A stretch of 64,000 nucleotides of DNA, taken from Jeotgalibacillus campisalis. Lineage in GTDB: Bacteria > Bacillota > Bacilli > Bacillales > Jeotgalibacillaceae. Shown here piece by piece: positions 52,406-61,584 of the stretch; position 1 is the first letter of the stretch; each line of letters begins with the position of its first letter. The notes under the pieces are model-generated. The model worked only from the letters and a program-made list of their open reading frames with translations. It made no database searches and had not been told where the DNA came from. The stretch lies in contig NZ_JXRR01000014.1 in NCBI RefSeq assembly GCF_000829515.1, positions 620,001 to 684,000 of the forward strand. Direction: 5' to 3'. The translations under genes were made by a program, and so were the position numbers.

Positions 52406-52435
52406 ATTATATCGAACATACATTCCTTATGACAA
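52406..52435 (-). promoter_or_regulatory. mrfAB promoter with LexA (SOS) box in the spacer
   Basis: On the - strand TTGTCA (52435-52430), 18 bases, TATAAT (52411-52406). In the spacer, read on the + strand, CGAACATACATTCC (52413-52426) fits 13 of 14 positions of the Bacillus LexA/DinR consensus CGAACRNRYGTTYC (A for G at position 10). Leader would be about 13 bases. Confidence 0.6.
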
Positions 52436-52496
52436 CGTATACGAATGTTCCTTATAAATCCATTAGACTTTAAATATTCATTTTCTGCAAAAGAAA

Positions 52497-52523
52497 ACCG
52501 CCAGCTGGTTCACAACTGGCGGT
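52497..52523 (-). terminator. yppG terminator
   Basis: ACCGCCAG / CTGGCGGT stem with an extended imperfect inner part, followed by TTTTCTTTT on the - strand. Confidence 0.8.
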
Positions 52524-52526
52524 CAT

Positions 52527-52946
52527 TTAAACTTTAGGAAAAATAGATCCGATCCCCTTAACTAGAGATCCAAATTGTTGAGCTGTACTCATCATCTGGC
52601 CTGCAGTTGACATAACTTTATTCACATCAACATTGCCTTTTTCAGTTTTAAACACTTCAAACCAAGATGATTGAGGTTTTGGCTGCTGGTTAGAGTAAGG
52701 GTTGTATGGATCTTGCATGTATGGCTCAGGCTGCGCTTGCTGCTGGGGGACATGTATGGACTGCGGCATCGGCAGCGGCATGCTGACAGGTCTTTGAACA
52801 GGCAGCGGCATTTGCGGCCCGTATCCCCAATGAGGAGGAACAGGAGGCATCTGACCTGGGGAAATCATAACCGGCCTTCCATAGTACGGATAGCCTCCAG
52901 GGACAGGGGGATGAACAGGAAAACTTTGATAATATGCTCTATACAT
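52527..52946 (-). CDS. yppG: YppG family coat-like protein
   Basis: 139 residues. The first two-thirds are rich in Pro, Gln, Tyr and Met (YYQSFPVHPPVPGGYPYYG), low complexity as in spore-coat proteins. The end is a conserved YppG module (WFEVFKTEKGNVDVNKVM, then a helical AGQMMSTAQQ stretch). No signal peptide or membrane span. A candidate sigma-K promoter lies upstream. Probable coat-associated structural protein, by family context. Confidence 0.85.
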   Translation of the reverse strand: MYRAYYQSFPVHPPVPGGYPYYGRPVMISPGQMPPVPPHWGYGPQMPLPVQRPVSMPLPMPQSIHVPQQQAQPEPYMQDPYNPYSNQQPKPQSSWFEVFKTEKGNVDVNKVMSTAGQMMSTAQQFGSLVKGIGSIFPKV

Positions 52947-52966
52947 CTATAATCACCCTTTTAAAT

Positions 52967-52995
52967 TAGCTTATTCCACTCTAGTTATTCAGGTG
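52967..52995 (-). promoter_or_regulatory. candidate sigma-K promoter of yppG
   Basis: CACC (52995-52992), 16 bases, AATAAGCTA (52975-52967) on the - strand. It fits the MACM-N16-CATANNNTA sigma-K pattern except for A in place of C at the first -10 base. Located about 20 bases before the yppG start. Confidence 0.45.
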
Positions 52996-52999
52996 CTAT

Positions 53000-53362
53000 C
53001 TATTCTTCTAAAATTACTCTTACCTGCTCGATGACATAAAAGCTCGATTGAATATAACTTTTAAATCGATTATAGCTTGTGGCGGGAAAAAAACACTGAA
53101 CGGTTAAGAGTTCAACATTTTCAACAGTAGCTTTTATTTGATTAGGATGAAGATTTTTTTGAGGCTGTTTATGCAAAAAAGCAGCGGCAGCCTCACCCCA
53201 ATCCTTAGAAAGGGAGTGAGCGTTATCTGCAAAAGGCTTCACTTCCTTCCAGAAATCTCCCTTTAAATCAGTCTCTCTTCTATTATCGTACTCTTCCTCA
53301 GCTGATCGAACGATCTTTAGCAGTTCAAGAGTGAGGTTGTATAAAGTATTATTTTCTTTCAT
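53000..53362 (-). CDS. yppE: YppE family protein (DUF1798)
   Basis: 120 residues, soluble four-helix-bundle type predicted from heptad-like helices (LYNLTLELLKIVRSAEEEYD start, YIQSSFYVIEQVRVIL end). Function unknown; the family is restricted to Bacillaceae. AGGAG before the ATG. Divergent from recU and located next to yppG as in B. subtilis. Confidence 0.88.
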   Translation of the reverse strand: MKENNTLYNLTLELLKIVRSAEEEYDNRRETDLKGDFWKEVKPFADNAHSLSKDWGEAAAAFLHKQPQKNLHPNQIKATVENVELLTVQCFFPATSYNRFKSYIQSSFYVIEQVRVILEE

Positions 53363-53551
53363 AGCATAAGCTCCTTCAACGAAATGACTACATACATTGT
53401 ATCAGACAAATTTTCAAGGTAAAATGAAACCTTTCTATCCAGATTACGTCTACTATATGTGGTTTATGAAATTGCATCGATGAAAGCTCCATTGAATCAT
53501 GAATGCCCGTTTTTCATGTTTCTGTTATGATGGTCAGGAGAGGTGTTTAAG

Positions 53552-54187
53552 ATGGCATTTCATTATCCAAACGGAAAAAAATTTATTTTTCCAAAAGAAA
53601 AAACGCAGCCGAGCATAAAAAAAGAGAATCAGCCGTCTATTTCCTATGGGAAAAGGGGAATGACTTTAGAGGAGGATTTAAATGAAACAAATCAGTTTTA
53701 TCTAGCCTCAGGTAAAGCTGTCATTCATAAAAAACCCACTCCGGTGCAAATTGTAAATGTAGATTATCCTAAAAGAAGTGCTGCTGTTATTAAAGAGGCC
53801 TACTTTAAACAGGCTTCCACTACAGATTACAATGGAGTGTACAGAGGATTTTATATTGACTTTGAGGCGAAGGAAACGCGCAACAAAAATTCATTTCCCT
53901 TGCAAAATTTCCATGAGCATCAGCTTGCACATATGCAGCAGGTTATAGACCATAAAGGAATTGCTTTTGTCATTATTCGATTTTCATCTTCTGAGGAAAT
54001 TTTTTTACTTCCTTATTCTCCGCTGAGAAAATATTGGGATCGCATGAAAAGCGGCGGACGTAAATCAATGACTAAAAATGAAATTATGCAGGATGGATAC
54101 AAAATAACCTTAAGCTTGCAACCGAGAATTGATTACCTTAAAATTATTGATCATCTGTGCCCTGCTGCAGATGACAGGACTTTTTGA
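53552..54187 (+). CDS. recU: Holliday junction resolvase RecU
   Basis: Resolves four-way junctions with RuvAB in recombination and segregation. 211 residues from the ATG at 53552 (GAGAGG upstream; the GTG three codons earlier overlaps the RBS). Core motifs: [57 protein letters not shown] with catalytic Asp-Glu-Lys, and [10 protein letters not shown]. Upstream of ponA on the same strand, with a slight frame overlap, the classical recU-ponA operon. Confidence 0.96.
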   Translation: MAFHYPNGKKFIFPKEKTQPSIKKENQPSISYGKRGMTLEEDLNETNQFYLASGKAVIHKKPTPVQIVNVDYPKRSAAVIKEAYFKQASTTDYNGVYRGFYIDFEAKETRNKNSFPLQNFHEHQLAHMQQVIDHKGIAFVIIRFSSSEEIFLLPYSPLRKYWDRMKSGGRKSMTKNEIMQDGYKITLSLQPRIDYLKIIDHLCPAADDRTF

Positions 54188-54204
54188 AAGAGAGGAACGG
54201 CATT

Positions 54205-56940
54205 ATGGCAGATTACTCATCAAGAGAAGAAAAAAGAAAGGCTCAAAAGGCCTCTGCTAAAAATAGAAATAAGAAATCAAAAAAAGGCAAAAAATCGATC
54301 TTTAAACGGATTATTCTAGCTGTTTTCTTAATTGGAATGGCAGGTCTTATAGGCGGAGGAGCTTTATTTGCTTTCTACGCTGCAAAGGCACCTGAACTAA
54401 AAGAAGAAGATTTTGTCGACCCGGTTACGACTGAGTTACTCGATATGGACAACAACGTGATCGGCAGGATTGGGGCTGAAAATCGTGAGCTTGTTGCTTA
54501 TGATGACATTCCTCCTGTTGTCGAAAATGCCGTCCTTTCAATTGAGGATGTTCGATTTTACGACCATATGGGAGTCGATGCCATTCGTCTTGCTGGAGCT
54601 GTACTCGCAAATATTACGGATGGATTTGGCGCTGAAGGTGCAAGTACACTAACCCAGCAAGTAATAAAGCAATCTGTATTGACCCCGGAAAAGTCACTTG
54701 AACGAAAAGCCCAAGAAGCCTGGCTGGCCTATCAGCTGGAGCAAAAATACAATAAAGAAGAAATATTTGAAATGTACGTAAATAAAATTTATTATTCTGA
54801 CCTTGTATATGGGATCAGAACGGCTTCTGATTACTACTACGGTGTTGAACTGAATGAACTCGAGCTCCACCAGGCTGCTTTATTGGCCGGGATTCCACAG
54901 CGGCCAAATGCGTATAATCCATACACGAACCCTGATCTTGCTAAAGAAAGAAGAGATGTGGTTTTACGCCAAATGCATAATCACGGAAAAATATCTGAAG
55001 AAGATATGAATCAGGCAGTAAATACAGACATCATGGATGGAATTATTGAACGGACAGAAGATGAAAGAAAGAAATTAGCGGGAACCGATTCAGGATATGA
55101 CGCTTTTATTGACGCAGTGATTGATGAAGTGGAAGCAGAAGGTGATTTTAACCCATTTGAAGATGGGCTTACGATCCATACTACTCTAGATCCTGAAGCA
55201 CAAACTCAAGTGGAAAATGTTTTAAACGGAGATGGAATCGATTTTCCCGATGATATGAATGGTGAACGGTCTCAGGCTGGTGTAACTGTGCTTGATACGA
55301 AAACAGGAGCAGTGCGAGCCATTGGAGGTGGCAGAAACTTCGGCGAAGAAGTTCAGCGCGGGTATAACTTTGCTGTTGATAATATCCAGGAAGTAGGATC
55401 AACTATCAAGCCTCTTCTTGATTATGCCCCTGCAATTGAACAGCTGGAGTGGTCCACAGCTCAAATTATTGTTGATGAACCAACAACATTTAATGACGGA
55501 TATGAACCTGGAAATTATGATAGTCAATTTTTAGGTCCCATTACCATGAGAGAAGCTTTATATGATTCGCGAAATATTACCGCGATTAAAGCATACAATG
55601 AAGCCGGTCCGGAATTCGCGACTGATTTTTTAAGTAATTTAGGTTTTAATTTTGAACCGAATTGCGGTGATGCATTATGTGAAAGCAGCGCTATCGGTTC
55701 TGGTACAGCCACCAATACGGTGAATATGGCCGGAGCGTATGCTGCTCTAGGTAACAACGGGGTTTACAATGAACCACATTTAGTAACTTCTATTGATTTT
55801 AGAGATGGCTCATCAATTGATTTAGAACCGGAATCAAATAAAGTGATGAAAGATTCAACTGCTTATATGATTACAGATATGCTGAAGGATGTTTTAGAGC
55901 CATATGGAACAGGCCCATTAGCAAAGGTTGAAGGACTTCCGCTGGCGGGAAAATCAGGTACAACGAATTATCCTGAGAAGATAAGAAATGACAATAATAT
56001 CCCTAAAGAGGGTTCTCCGGATTCTTGGTTTGCAGGTTATTCAACTCAATATACTACAGCCGTTTGGCTTGGGTATCCTACCAATAATAAAAATTACCTT
56101 CTGTCACAAGAAAGACAGGCTTCTCAGGAAATTTTTAAAACGGTTATGCAGTCTATTCACGAAAATGCAGATACACCTGATTTTCCAAAACCGGACAGTG
56201 TAGTAGAAGTAGAAATTGAAAAAGGCACGAATCCTCCGAAGCTGGCTAGTACATACACGCCTAGTAACGAAAAAACGACGGAGTTATTTATCCGCGGTAC
56301 TGAACCTACCGCCGTATCAGAGGAATTCGTGGTACCAGACCTTGCTTCTCCTTCTAATCTCCAGGCTGAATACGATGAGGAAAATGGAACCATTCAGCTC
56401 ACTTGGGATCATTCTCAAGAAGAAGACGATAATCGATCTGTCGAATTTGAAGTAAGCTATAGCATAGACGGTAGAGAGTCACAGGTCCTTACAACAACTG
56501 CTGAAACTGCTCTTACCGTGGAGCAGGTAGATCAGGGCTCCAGCTACTCTTTCAACGTTGTCGCAATTGCAGACTCACAGAGAAGCGGCGGAGCAAGTGT
56601 AAGTATAGAAACCGGTCAACGCGAAGAAGAGCCTGAGGAAGAAGAAACTCCTCCTGAAGAAGAGGCCCCTCCTGAAGAAGAAGCTCCTCCTGAAGAAGAG
56701 GCTCCTCCTGAAGAAGAAGCTCCTCCTGAAGAAGAGGCTCCTCCTGAAGAAGAAGCTCCTCCTGAAGAAGAACAGCCTGCTGAAACAGGCGATGAAAATG
56801 AAGGTGAAAATGAAGAAGAGCCTGTTGAAACAGACGAAGGCACACCATCAGATGATGATGGATTGCCGGAAGAATCCATTCAAGAAGAAACCGAAGATGA
56901 TTCCGGACAAAATAATTCCGAAAATACTACGGAAGAATAG
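54205..56940 (+). CDS. ponA: penicillin-binding protein 1A/1B (PBP1), bifunctional
   Basis: Class A PBP that polymerises and cross-links peptidoglycan. About 911 residues: basic cytoplasmic end, one membrane span (about 33-55), GT51 transglycosylase (ENAVLSIEDVRFYDH, about 105; GASTLTQQVIKQ), transpeptidase with SxxK in STIKPLLDY (about 397), SRN in DSRNITA and KSGT in AGKSGTTNYP, an FN3 domain (about 715-800), then an acidic tail with tandem PPEEEA units and Glu-rich end. Start at 54205 with GAGAGG nine bases upstream. Partner of GpsB. Length matches B. subtilis PBP1. Confidence 0.96.
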   Translation: MADYSSREEKRKAQKASAKNRNKKSKKGKKSIFKRIILAVFLIGMAGLIGGGALFAFYAAKAPELKEEDFVDPVTTELLDMDNNVIGRIGAENRELVAYDDIPPVVENAVLSIEDVRFYDHMGVDAIRLAGAVLANITDGFGAEGASTLTQQVIKQSVLTPEKSLERKAQEAWLAYQLEQKYNKEEIFEMYVNKIYYSDLVYGIRTASDYYYGVELNELELHQAALLAGIPQRPNAYNPYTNPDLAKERRDVVLRQMHNHGKISEEDMNQAVNTDIMDGIIERTEDERKKLAGTDSGYDAFIDAVIDEVEAEGDFNPFEDGLTIHTTLDPEAQTQVENVLNGDGIDFPDDMNGERSQAGVTVLDTKTGAVRAIGGGRNFGEEVQRGYNFAVDNIQEVGSTIKPLLDYAPAIEQLEWSTAQIIVDEPTTFNDGYEPGNYDSQFLGPITMREALYDSRNITAIKAYNEAGPEFATDFLSNLGFNFEPNCGDALCESSAIGSGTATNTVNMAGAYAALGNNGVYNEPHLVTSIDFRDGSSIDLEPESNKVMKDSTAYMITDMLKDVLEPYGTGPLAKVEGLPLAGKSGTTNYPEKIRNDNNIPKEGSPDSWFAGYSTQYTTAVWLGYPTNNKNYLLSQERQASQEIFKTVMQSIHENADTPDFPKPDSVVEVEIEKGTNPPKLASTYTPSNEKTTELFIRGTEPTAVSEEFVVPDLASPSNLQAEYDEENGTIQLTWDHSQEEDDNRSVEFEVSYSIDGRESQVLTTTAETALTVEQVDQGSSYSFNVVAIADSQRSGGASVSIETGQREEEPEEEETPPEEEAPPEEEAPPEEEAPPEEEAPPEEEAPPEEEAPPEEEQPAETGDENEGENEEEPVETDEGTPSDDDGLPEESIQEETEDDSGQNNSENTTEE
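56649..56774 (+). repeat. tandem 18-bp/36-bp repeat in the ponA tail
   Basis: About seven 18-bp units starting CCTCCTGAAGAAGA, each encoding PPEEEA, with the last ending in EQ. The sixth codon alternates GAG/GAA in successive units, so the true period is 36 bp. Copy number probably varies by slippage. Confidence 0.85.
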
Positions 56941-56962
56941 TCGAAAATTAACTTAACAATCA

Positions 56963-56995
56963 AAAGCACGCAGCCATTATTTGGCTGCGTGCTTT
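56963..56995 (+). terminator. ponA terminator (bidirectional with ypoC side)
   Basis: AAAGCACGCAGCC / GGCTGCGTGCTTT perfect 13-bp stem, with a 7-base loop. The U-tract after it is short on the + strand (CTTTCATC) and short on the - strand (CTTTTG). Confidence 0.8.
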
Positions 56996-57028
56996 CATCT
57001 ATATACTGCTTGATAATAAACCGTTTTA

Positions 57029-57553
57029 CTACTCTTTTGGGCTTTTTTTCTGAACAGATTGCAGCGCCAGTTTCTTTGCGCTTTTTTTATGAATTTCCAA
57101 AACTAACTCATTTAGTTGAATTCGGGCAAAATAAGAGTCAGCATTATTCAATGCAAATTCCAATCTTTCGATTAAATTCAAACAAGTTGTTTTAAATGGC
57201 AAGGAAGATTCTTTCCAGCTGTTTACATCTACAGGTTTGCCATTTGACCAGAAAAGCATCATAAAGAAAATGGAGAAACCTTTCACCATATCCTGTTTGA
57301 CCGCGGGATTATTTTTATCAAAATTTGAAGTCAGGCGATCATTAATTAATTCCCATTCTTCCTTTAATAACGGGAGCCAATAATTGATTTCTTCCCAGGG
57401 CGGGCGCTGATCGGTTTGACTCCATTGAAATTCGGGTTGAAAATAAGGCTGAAAAAGCCCCCCTTCTTTTAGTGGCAGAGCCAGTTCAATTTCATCTCCA
57501 GAAAAAAACAGTTCATTCTTATACCGATTCTGCAATTCTATTTTATTGTTCAC
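57029..57553 (-). CDS. ypoC: YpoC family protein
   Basis: 174 residues, soluble, no enzyme motif. Contains PPWEEINYWLPLLKEEWELI (about 50-70) and a helical C-terminus, the YpoC pattern. GTG start overlapping the end of nth by 11 bases, RBS AGGGAAA. Always found beside nth and dnaD in Bacillaceae, which suggests a DNA-metabolism link, but no function is known. Confidence 0.85.
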   Translation of the reverse strand: MNNKIELQNRYKNELFFSGDEIELALPLKEGGLFQPYFQPEFQWSQTDQRPPWEEINYWLPLLKEEWELINDRLTSNFDKNNPAVKQDMVKGFSIFFMMLFWSNGKPVDVNSWKESSLPFKTTCLNLIERLEFALNNADSYFARIQLNELVLEIHKKSAKKLALQSVQKKSPKE

Positions 57554-58205
57554 TTGAGAGTTTCCCTTTCATCCGCTTCTTTCCTTCTCTGCATACAGAT
57601 AATAGCGGGCATTCATCACATTTAGGAGCTTGTGCTTTACAGTGGTACCTGCCGAAAAAAATCAGACGATGATGCGAGGCAGACCACTCATCCTGAGGAA
57701 TTTTCTTCATTAGTGTTTTTTCTACTTCCATTACGGAATCTTTCCACCTGCAAATTCCGAGCCTTTTTGACACTCTTTCTACATGCGTATCCACTGCAAT
57801 GGCAGGTTTCCCAAAAGCCACAGAAACCACCACATTTGCTGTTTTTCTCCCTACCCCAGGAAGAGTCGTTAATTCTTCATGATCAGATGGAATTTGACCA
57901 TTATAATGTTCCAGCAGACGCTGACATAAATTTCTTATATGCTTAGCCTTGTTTCGGAAAAGACCGATTGAGCGAATATCCTGCTGCAGCTCTTCCAATG
58001 AAACCGCCAGATAGTCCTCCGGTGTTTTATATTTTTGGAATAATTCAAGTGTAACCTTATTTACCAGAGCATCTGTACATTGTGCAGACAATAAAACAGC
58101 AATTGTTAATTCAAAAGCATTTTCGTGCCTCAGTTCACAATGGGCATCTGGAAACAAGTTCCCCATCTCATCTAGACAAAATCTTACGTTGGCTTTCGTG
58201 AGCAT
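57543..58205 (-). CDS. nth: endonuclease III (DNA glycosylase/AP lyase)
   Basis: Base-excision repair of oxidised pyrimidines. 220 residues. Helix-hairpin-helix LPGVGRKTANVV with catalytic Lys (about 120) and Asp in AVDTHVERVSKRL (about 138). The 4Fe-4S loop Cx6CxxCx5C is complete (CKAQAPKCDECPLLSVC). GGAGGTAGGG precedes the ATG. Downstream of dnaD with a 15-base gap. Confidence 0.97.
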   Translation of the reverse strand: MLTKANVRFCLDEMGNLFPDAHCELRHENAFELTIAVLLSAQCTDALVNKVTLELFQKYKTPEDYLAVSLEELQQDIRSIGLFRNKAKHIRNLCQRLLEHYNGQIPSDHEELTTLPGVGRKTANVVVSVAFGKPAIAVDTHVERVSKRLGICRWKDSVMEVEKTLMKKIPQDEWSASHHRLIFFGRYHCKAQAPKCDECPLLSVCREGKKRMKGKLSSEQ

Positions 58206-58220
58206 ACCCTACCTCCATCA

Positions 58221-58919
58221 CTACTTTTCGAGCCAATTATAAAAAGGTACTTTTTTTGTTCGTTCTCCTTCTTGCACAGGCTCATGCTTTTTGGGCTGGC
58301 GGAATTTTTCACTTTGCTTTCTCGCCTGATCAACCGTTTCAACCCCTTGTTTTTTCCACTCGAATAAAATCCGGTCTATATAGCGGAAATTCAACTTATT
58401 CGAAATAACCGCCTCTCTAAGCGCTGCCTTTATCAGACTGGCTGTTTGATGATCTTTATCAATCCACATGGCAAGCGTTTCACATTCCAAGGGTGATAAA
58501 GGTCTTCCGAATTCCTGTTCAAACAACGTATAAAGATCAGTTTGCGATTTCATCGTTGTTTCTATTTTTTCACGCTGATTTTCTTTTTCAAGTTTGTTAA
58601 TTAAAGAGTTCCAAAGAGGCATTAAAGAATAACTTTCTTCTCTGACATCCCCAGCAGAGGATTCACTAATTTCAAGTACACCTTTTTTTAGAAGACCCTG
58701 GATTGTAAAAAAGCATTCAGGTGAAGAGAGGGTCATTCGTTCAGCCAGCTCATCCGGAGTAGGAAAAGCTTGCCCTTTTTCAACGAACGAATGTATATGG
58801 AGTAAAAGCATGCACTCTTCTTCATTTATTCCAAGAGAGCTGTAGTGTTTAAGCAGTATCACCGGAATCGAAATATTTCCATACTCCATCCATTGCTGCC
58901 ACGTATTTAATTGATTCAC
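58221..58919 (-). CDS. dnaD: DNA replication protein DnaD
   Basis: Primosome protein that helps DnaA and DnaB load the replicative helicase. 232 residues: winged-helix N-terminal domain (about 1-115), DDBH2/DnaB-II C-terminal domain (about 125-195) with FEQEFGRPLSPLECETLAMW and YIDRILFEWKKQGV. GTG start with GGAGG at workable spacing. Forms an operon with nth and ypoC; asnS lies upstream beyond a terminator. Confidence 0.96.
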   Translation of the reverse strand: MNQLNTWQQWMEYGNISIPVILLKHYSSLGINEEECMLLLHIHSFVEKGQAFPTPDELAERMTLSSPECFFTIQGLLKKGVLEISESSAGDVREESYSLMPLWNSLINKLEKENQREKIETTMKSQTDLYTLFEQEFGRPLSPLECETLAMWIDKDHQTASLIKAALREAVISNKLNFRYIDRILFEWKKQGVETVDQARKQSEKFRQPKKHEPVQEGERTKKVPFYNWLEK

Positions 58920-58946
58920 AAAGAGCCCTCCTTTCTGGTAAAAAAT

Positions 58947-58979
58947 GACCGAACTGCTTTTTAGAAAGCGCGTTCGGTC
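58947..58979 (-). terminator. asnS terminator
   Basis: GACCGAAC / GTTCGGTC stem with a 17-base inner loop that can itself pair partly, followed on the - strand by ATTTTTTACC. Confidence 0.75.
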
Positions 58980-58990
58980 CGTCCTTGCTT

Positions 58991-60283
58991 TTATGGATAA
59001 AGACGATTCAGCAGTCTAGGGAATGGAATAGATTCTCTCACATGCTCCACTCCGCTAATCCATGCAACCGTCCGTTCAAGTCCCAGTCCAAAACCGGAAT
59101 GTGGAACTGAACCGTATTGTCTAAGTTCTGTGTACCATTTATACGCCTCAGGATCGAGCTGGTGCTCATCCAGACGCTTTTTCAGCAATTGAAGATCATT
59201 GATTCGCTCAGAACCCCCAATAATTTCTCCATAACCTTCTGGAGCAATTAAATCAGCACATAGCACTACATCTTCTCTTGTCGGATCCGGCTGCATATAA
59301 AATGGTTTAATAGCAGTTGGGTAATGTGTGATAAACACAGGTTTTTCATAGTTCTCTGCTATTGCCGTTTCATGAGGTGCTCCAAGATCATCTCCCCATG
59401 CGATATCACTAAAGCCTTTTTCATGAAGAAACTTGATTGCATCGTCGTAATGGACTCTTGGGAACGGCGCTTGAATAGCTTCAAGCTTCGATGTATCTCT
59501 TCCCAAGCGGGTAAGTTCTAATTTGCAATTTGTCAGGACAGATTGAATAATGAACGATACATATTCTTCCTGCACCACCAGGTTGTCATCAAATTCATAA
59601 AAGGCCATTTCAGGTTCAATCATCCAAAACTCAATCAAATGACGACGTGTTTTTGACTTTTCAGCTCTGAACGTCGGACCAAATGAAAATACTTTTCCGA
59701 GTGCCATAGCAGCAGCTTCCATATATAGCTGTCCGCTTTGAGACAGGTAGGCATCTTCATCAAAATATTTTGTATGAAACAATTCAGATGTGCCTTCAGG
59801 TGCGCTTCCAGTCAATATTGGCGGATCGACTTTCACGAATCCATTTGTATTAAAAAACTCATACGTGGCTCTGATAATTTCATTTCTGATTTTCATAACA
59901 GCATGTTGACGATTTGAACGTAGCCATAGATGACGATGATCCATTAAGAACTCAGTACCATGTTCTTTCGGGGTGATGGGATAATCAACAGATTCACTGA
60001 TAACTGAAAGGTCCTGTACTTCGAGTTCAAAACCGAATGGAGAACGCTCGTCTTCCTTCACTATTCCCGTTACATAGACTGATGATTCCTGCGTCAGTCC
60101 TTTTGCTTTTTGAAAAATTTCGTCGCCTACTTCACTTTTTACAACGACACCTTGAATAAATCCTGAGCCATCCCGCAACTGCAGGAAAGCAATTTTACCG
60201 CTTGATCGTTTATTTCCAAGCCATGCTCCGATGGTAACTTCTTGTCCAACGTGCTGGCCTACTTGACTGATCGTTGTTTTCAC
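58991..60283 (-). CDS. asnS: asparagine--tRNA ligase
   Basis: Class II aminoacyl-tRNA synthetase charging tRNA-Asn. 430 residues: OB-fold anticodon-binding domain (about 1-110), catalytic core with motif 2 [21 protein letters not shown] (about 208) and motif 3 [15 protein letters not shown] (about 400-414). No T-box leader fits in the 87-base gap from aspB, so regulation by tRNA charging at this site is unlikely. It follows aspB in the aspB-asnS order of B. subtilis. Confidence 0.97.
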   Translation of the reverse strand: MKTTISQVGQHVGQEVTIGAWLGNKRSSGKIAFLQLRDGSGFIQGVVVKSEVGDEIFQKAKGLTQESSVYVTGIVKEDERSPFGFELEVQDLSVISESVDYPITPKEHGTEFLMDHRHLWLRSNRQHAVMKIRNEIIRATYEFFNTNGFVKVDPPILTGSAPEGTSELFHTKYFDEDAYLSQSGQLYMEAAAMALGKVFSFGPTFRAEKSKTRRHLIEFWMIEPEMAFYEFDDNLVVQEEYVSFIIQSVLTNCKLELTRLGRDTSKLEAIQAPFPRVHYDDAIKFLHEKGFSDIAWGDDLGAPHETAIAENYEKPVFITHYPTAIKPFYMQPDPTREDVVLCADLIAPEGYGEIIGGSERINDLQLLKKRLDEHQLDPEAYKWYTELRQYGSVPHSGFGLGLERTVAWISGVEHVRESIPFPRLLNRLYP

Positions 60284-60370
60284 TATTTTCCCTCCATAAA
60301 AACCGCTGCGTTAAATTTCCGTAATTTTAAATTAGTACGCCCATTATTATACCGCTGATTCAATAGAGAT

Positions 60371-61570
60371 TCAATTCCCTGAATGAGTTTGCTCATCTAC
60401 ATAGGCGTGTATTCGTCTAATCGCCTCTTCAAGGGAAGAAAGCTCTGTTGCGTAAGAAAGCCGTATATTATCCTCTGCTCCAAAGCCCGAACCAGGAATA
60501 ACCGCTACATTGGCTTTTTCAAGCAAATCTGCGGCAAACTCGTCTACGGTTTTAAACCCGCAGGCTTGTGCTGCCTGTTTAACATTTGGAAAAAGATAAA
60601 AAGCACCCTGCGGCTTTATACATCGGAAGCCTGGAATATCCTGAACGGAAGAAAACACTTTATTTAACCGATGTTCAAATGCCCGACGCATTTCTTCTAC
60701 GGGCTCCTGAGTACCCTCATAAGCAGCTAGCGCACCAAATTGAGCAGTAGTAGTAGGATTGGATGTCGAATGGCTGGCTAAGTTGGTCATGGCTTTAATA
60801 ATGGCCGCATTTCCAGCAGCATACCCGATTCTCCAGCCGGTCATGGAATGCGATTTAGATACACCATTAATAATGATGGATTGCTTTTGATATTCTTCTG
60901 AGATTGAAGCGACAGAAAGATGGTTCTGGCCATCGTACGTTAACTTTTCATAAATTTCATCTGAAACCATTAAAATATTTCGTTCCGTACAAATTTTAGC
61001 GATTGCTTCCAGCTCTGAACTGGAATAAATCATGCCGGTTGGATTACTTGGCGAGTTAATAATAATGGCTTTCGTTTTTTTGGTTATTGCAGTCTCAAGC
61101 TGATCAGAAGTTATTTTATATTCATTTTCTTCTGTACCTTCAATAAAAACCGGAGTGCCTCCTGCAAGCTTAACCTGTTCGGGGTAGCTTACCCAGTAAG
61201 GTGTTGGAATGATAACTTCATCTTCTGTATTTAAAATTGCCTGGAAGAGACAGTAAAGAACATGTTTAGCCCCGCTCCCTACAAAAATTTCTCCGGGAGC
61301 ATAAGAGATGACCTGGTCCCTTTTAAATTTGTTAATAATCGCATTTTTCAATTCTGCGGTTCCCGCTGCAGGTGTATACTTTGTTTGTCCGGCTTTCATG
61401 GATCGATAGGCAGCTTCAATAATATGATCAGGTGTGTTATAGTCCGGCTCTCCTGCTCCTAAGCCAATGACATCTTTTCCTTCTGCTTTTAATTCTTTCG
61501 CTTTAGCCGTAATAGCCAATGTTGTAGAAGGTGTTAGCAATTTCACTCTGTCTGCCAGTATATTTTCCAT
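60371..61570 (-). CDS. aspB: aspartate aminotransferase AspB
   Basis: PLP enzyme linking aspartate/2-oxoglutarate and oxaloacetate/glutamate. 399 residues from the ATG at 61570 (AAGGAG upstream), same as B. subtilis AspB; the 14-codon upstream frame is not used. Substrate and PLP motifs: GLGAGEPDYNTPDHI, NSPSNPTGMIY (about 175), SDEIYEKLTYDG and the lysine in NGVSKSHSMTGWRIGYAAG (about 236). Supplies aspartate to asnS metabolism. Between ypmB and asnS. Confidence 0.96.
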   Translation of the reverse strand: MENILADRVKLLTPSTTLAITAKAKELKAEGKDVIGLGAGEPDYNTPDHIIEAAYRSMKAGQTKYTPAAGTAELKNAIINKFKRDQVISYAPGEIFVGSGAKHVLYCLFQAILNTEDEVIIPTPYWVSYPEQVKLAGGTPVFIEGTEENEYKITSDQLETAITKKTKAIIINSPSNPTGMIYSSSELEAIAKICTERNILMVSDEIYEKLTYDGQNHLSVASISEEYQKQSIIINGVSKSHSMTGWRIGYAAGNAAIIKAMTNLASHSTSNPTTTAQFGALAAYEGTQEPVEEMRRAFEHRLNKVFSSVQDIPGFRCIKPQGAFYLFPNVKQAAQACGFKTVDEFAADLLEKANVAVIPGSGFGAEDNIRLSYATELSSLEEAIRRIHAYVDEQTHSGN

Positions 61571-61584
61571 ATCCACTTCACTCC

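Noticed and set aside
52436-52470. Second LexA-like box upstream of mrfA
   Set aside because: Related sequence GGAACATTCGTATA deviates from the consensus at about four positions; too weak to claim.
56649-56774. Regular repeat that might look like a CRISPR array
   Set aside because: Units are contiguous without spacers, in frame and coding within ponA.
56552-56879. Leu/Gln- and Ser/Gly-rich repetitive ORFs on the - strand
   Set aside because: Shadows of the ponA PPEEEA codon repeat; low-complexity composition and no RBS.
60284-60370. T-box leader before asnS
   Set aside because: Only 87 bases between aspB and asnS, with no specifier stem, T-box sequence or antiterminator.
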